Source of the DNA: DASWOJ01 sp964250755
Lineage (GTDB): Bacteria; Pseudomonadota; Alphaproteobacteria; Acetobacterales; Acetobacteraceae
Reading direction: 5' to 3'
DNA length: 64,000 nucleotides
Assembly: GCA_964250755.1 (NCBI GenBank)
Contig: CAXUHB010000006.1
Location: forward strand, 94,844 to 158,843
The notes under the pieces were generated by a model, which saw only the letters and a list, made by a program, of their open reading frames with translations, did not search any database and had not been told where the DNA came from. Each line of letters starts with the position of its first letter. Position 1 is the first letter of the stretch. Both the position numbers and the translations under genes were made by a program. Shown here one piece after another: positions 63,229 to 64,000 of the stretch.

Positions 63229-63792
63229 GTGCAGCCGACGACCCGGGTGGGCGTCACCGTGACCTTCCTGCGGCTGGACCTGGCGGCAGCGGACCCTGCG
63301 CCGCCGCCGGCCCTGCCCGGCGGCACCAGCCTGATCCGCCTGGATGGCTGCACGGTGCCGTTCTACCGCTACCTTTATTCGGCCGTGGGCGGCGCCTACT
63401 GCTGGTGGCTGCGCCGGTCGCTGTCCGACGCCGCGCTGGACGCCATCCTGCGCGACCCGGCGGTGTCCGTCTGGGTGCTGTACCAAGGCGGCGAACCCGC
63501 CGGGTTCTACGAGCTGGACCGGCGCAACCTCCCCGCGGTGAACCTCAGCTACTTCGGCCTGATGCCGCACGTGACGGGACGCGGGATGGGGACGGCGTTC
63601 CTGTGGGCGGCAATCGAGGCGGCGCGGGGACAGGGCGCGCAGGCTGTGACGGTCAACACCTGCACCGCGGACCACCCCCGGGCGTTGCCGGGCTACCTGC
63701 GCGCCGGCTTCAAGCCGGTGCGGTCGGTGCGGGAAGTGTGGGAGGTGCCGAACCGCCTGGGCTTGACGATTCCCGAACGGCTGCGGGTGTAG
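63229..63792 (+). CDS. GNAT-family N-acetyltransferase
   Basis: 187 residues from GTG 63229, with GGGGAGG upstream. The acetyl-CoA loop is GLMPHVTGRGMGTAFLWAAI (R/Q-x-x-G-x-G/A variant), followed by VTVNTCTADHPRALPGYLRA and the C-terminal beta strand. The substrate is unknown. It starts 14 bp after the rpoD stop on the same strand. The lone palindromic arm follows its stop. Confidence 0.85.
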   Translation: MQPTTRVGVTVTFLRLDLAAADPAPPPALPGGTSLIRLDGCTVPFYRYLYSAVGGAYCWWLRRSLSDAALDAILRDPAVSVWVLYQGGEPAGFYELDRRNLPAVNLSYFGLMPHVTGRGMGTAFLWAAIEAARGQGAQAVTVNTCTADHPRALPGYLRAGFKPVRSVREVWEVPNRLGLTIPERLRV

Positions 63793-63816
63793 GACAGGAT
63801 TGGCGGCCGGGGCTGC

Positions 63817-63862
63817 GCCTCTCCCTCTGGGAGAGGGTCGGGGTGAGGGAAGCCGCAGGCGC
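63817..63862. repeat. Palindromic dispersed element, single arm (copy 7)
   Basis: One arm only (CTCTCCCTCTGGGAGAGGG, then a GGGGTGAGGG tail). No partner arm is seen before the window ends. Confidence 0.8.
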
Positions 63863-64000
63863 CGGCCTTTGGGCCTTGGAGGTCCGCCCCACCTTGATTT
63901 GAGGCATGTGCGTGCTGCCTCCTCCCCCAACCCCCGTAAGCGCTGACTTATACCAACCCGCTCTGACGTTGACTCCTGGGATTCCCAAGATGGTGCGGAT
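63863..64000. other. Unassigned right end of the window
   Basis: About 138 bp with no supported gene. From ~63935 the composition falls to moderate G+C (GTAAGCGCTGACTTATACC), unlike neighbours; it could be the edge of a mobile element or a promoter region, but nothing is recognised. Confidence 0.5.

Overview
The window is about 72% G+C, with tightly packed genes and ATGA stop/start overlaps. The flagellar set (flbD-type sigma-54 activator, fliF-G-H-N, flhA), the carA/carB/greA and yqeY-dnaG-rpoD housekeeping blocks and an rkp/wcb-type capsule locus point to an alphaproteobacterium of the Rhodospirillales, most likely an Acetobacteraceae (Roseomonas-like) species. That assignment is inferred from gene content and composition only. 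No rRNA or tRNA gene was found. A 100-N scaffold gap lies at 2901-3000.

Layout. (1) 1-16275 is a capsule (K-antigen) locus. On the minus strand are kpsC, kpsS, an SDR, an LTA-synthase/sulfatase-like membrane enzyme and a truncated glycosyltransferase. Divergently, on the plus strand, are a 2432-aa reducing type I PKS/FAS and an AONS/serine-palmitoyltransferase-like PLP enzyme. Together they look like the Sinorhizobium RkpA/G/H/I/J or Burkholderia WcbR/T/P/O/A sets, which make and export a lipid-anchored capsule. (2) 16301-30456 is a flagellar block. flgE-flgK-flgL (minus) and fliK-flgD-fliF-fliG-fliH-fliN-flbD-flhA (plus) diverge from a region with two facing sigma-54 (-24/-12) promoters, and the likely activator, FlbD, is encoded in the same block.

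(3) 30516-45407 is one minus-strand gene for a protein of about 4963 residues. It has DUF4214-like repeats, a Pro/Thr linker, Ig-like domains, an embedded vanadium-haloperoxidase/PAP2 domain with its vanadate-site motifs intact, CARDB, cadherin-like and LVIVD-like domains, and a C-terminal array of about 185-residue beta-strand repeats. There is no signal peptide, so type I secretion is the likely route. A LuxR-type regulator is divergent from it. (4) 46911-52541 carries a spore-photoproduct-lyase-like radical SAM protein, a CPA1 Na+/H+ antiporter, a DUF1194 protein, a threonine ammonia-lyase and greA. (5) 52675-63792 holds carB, an inserted AAA+ ATPase and carA on the minus strand, then yqeY, dnaG, rpoD and a GNAT acetyltransferase on the plus strand. 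CarA carries an extra N-terminal helix-turn-helix-like domain, and a perfect palindrome lies just upstream of its start.

A family of GC-rich paired palindromic elements of about 140-170 bp (seven sites, one of them a single arm) sits between genes throughout. In places it supplies translation signals: the stop codon of the PKS gene, and Shine-Dalgarno-like sequence for the antiporter and threonine ammonia-lyase genes. The most interesting observations are the giant haloperoxidase-adhesin fusion and the DNA-binding-domain-fused CarA with its adjacent palindrome.
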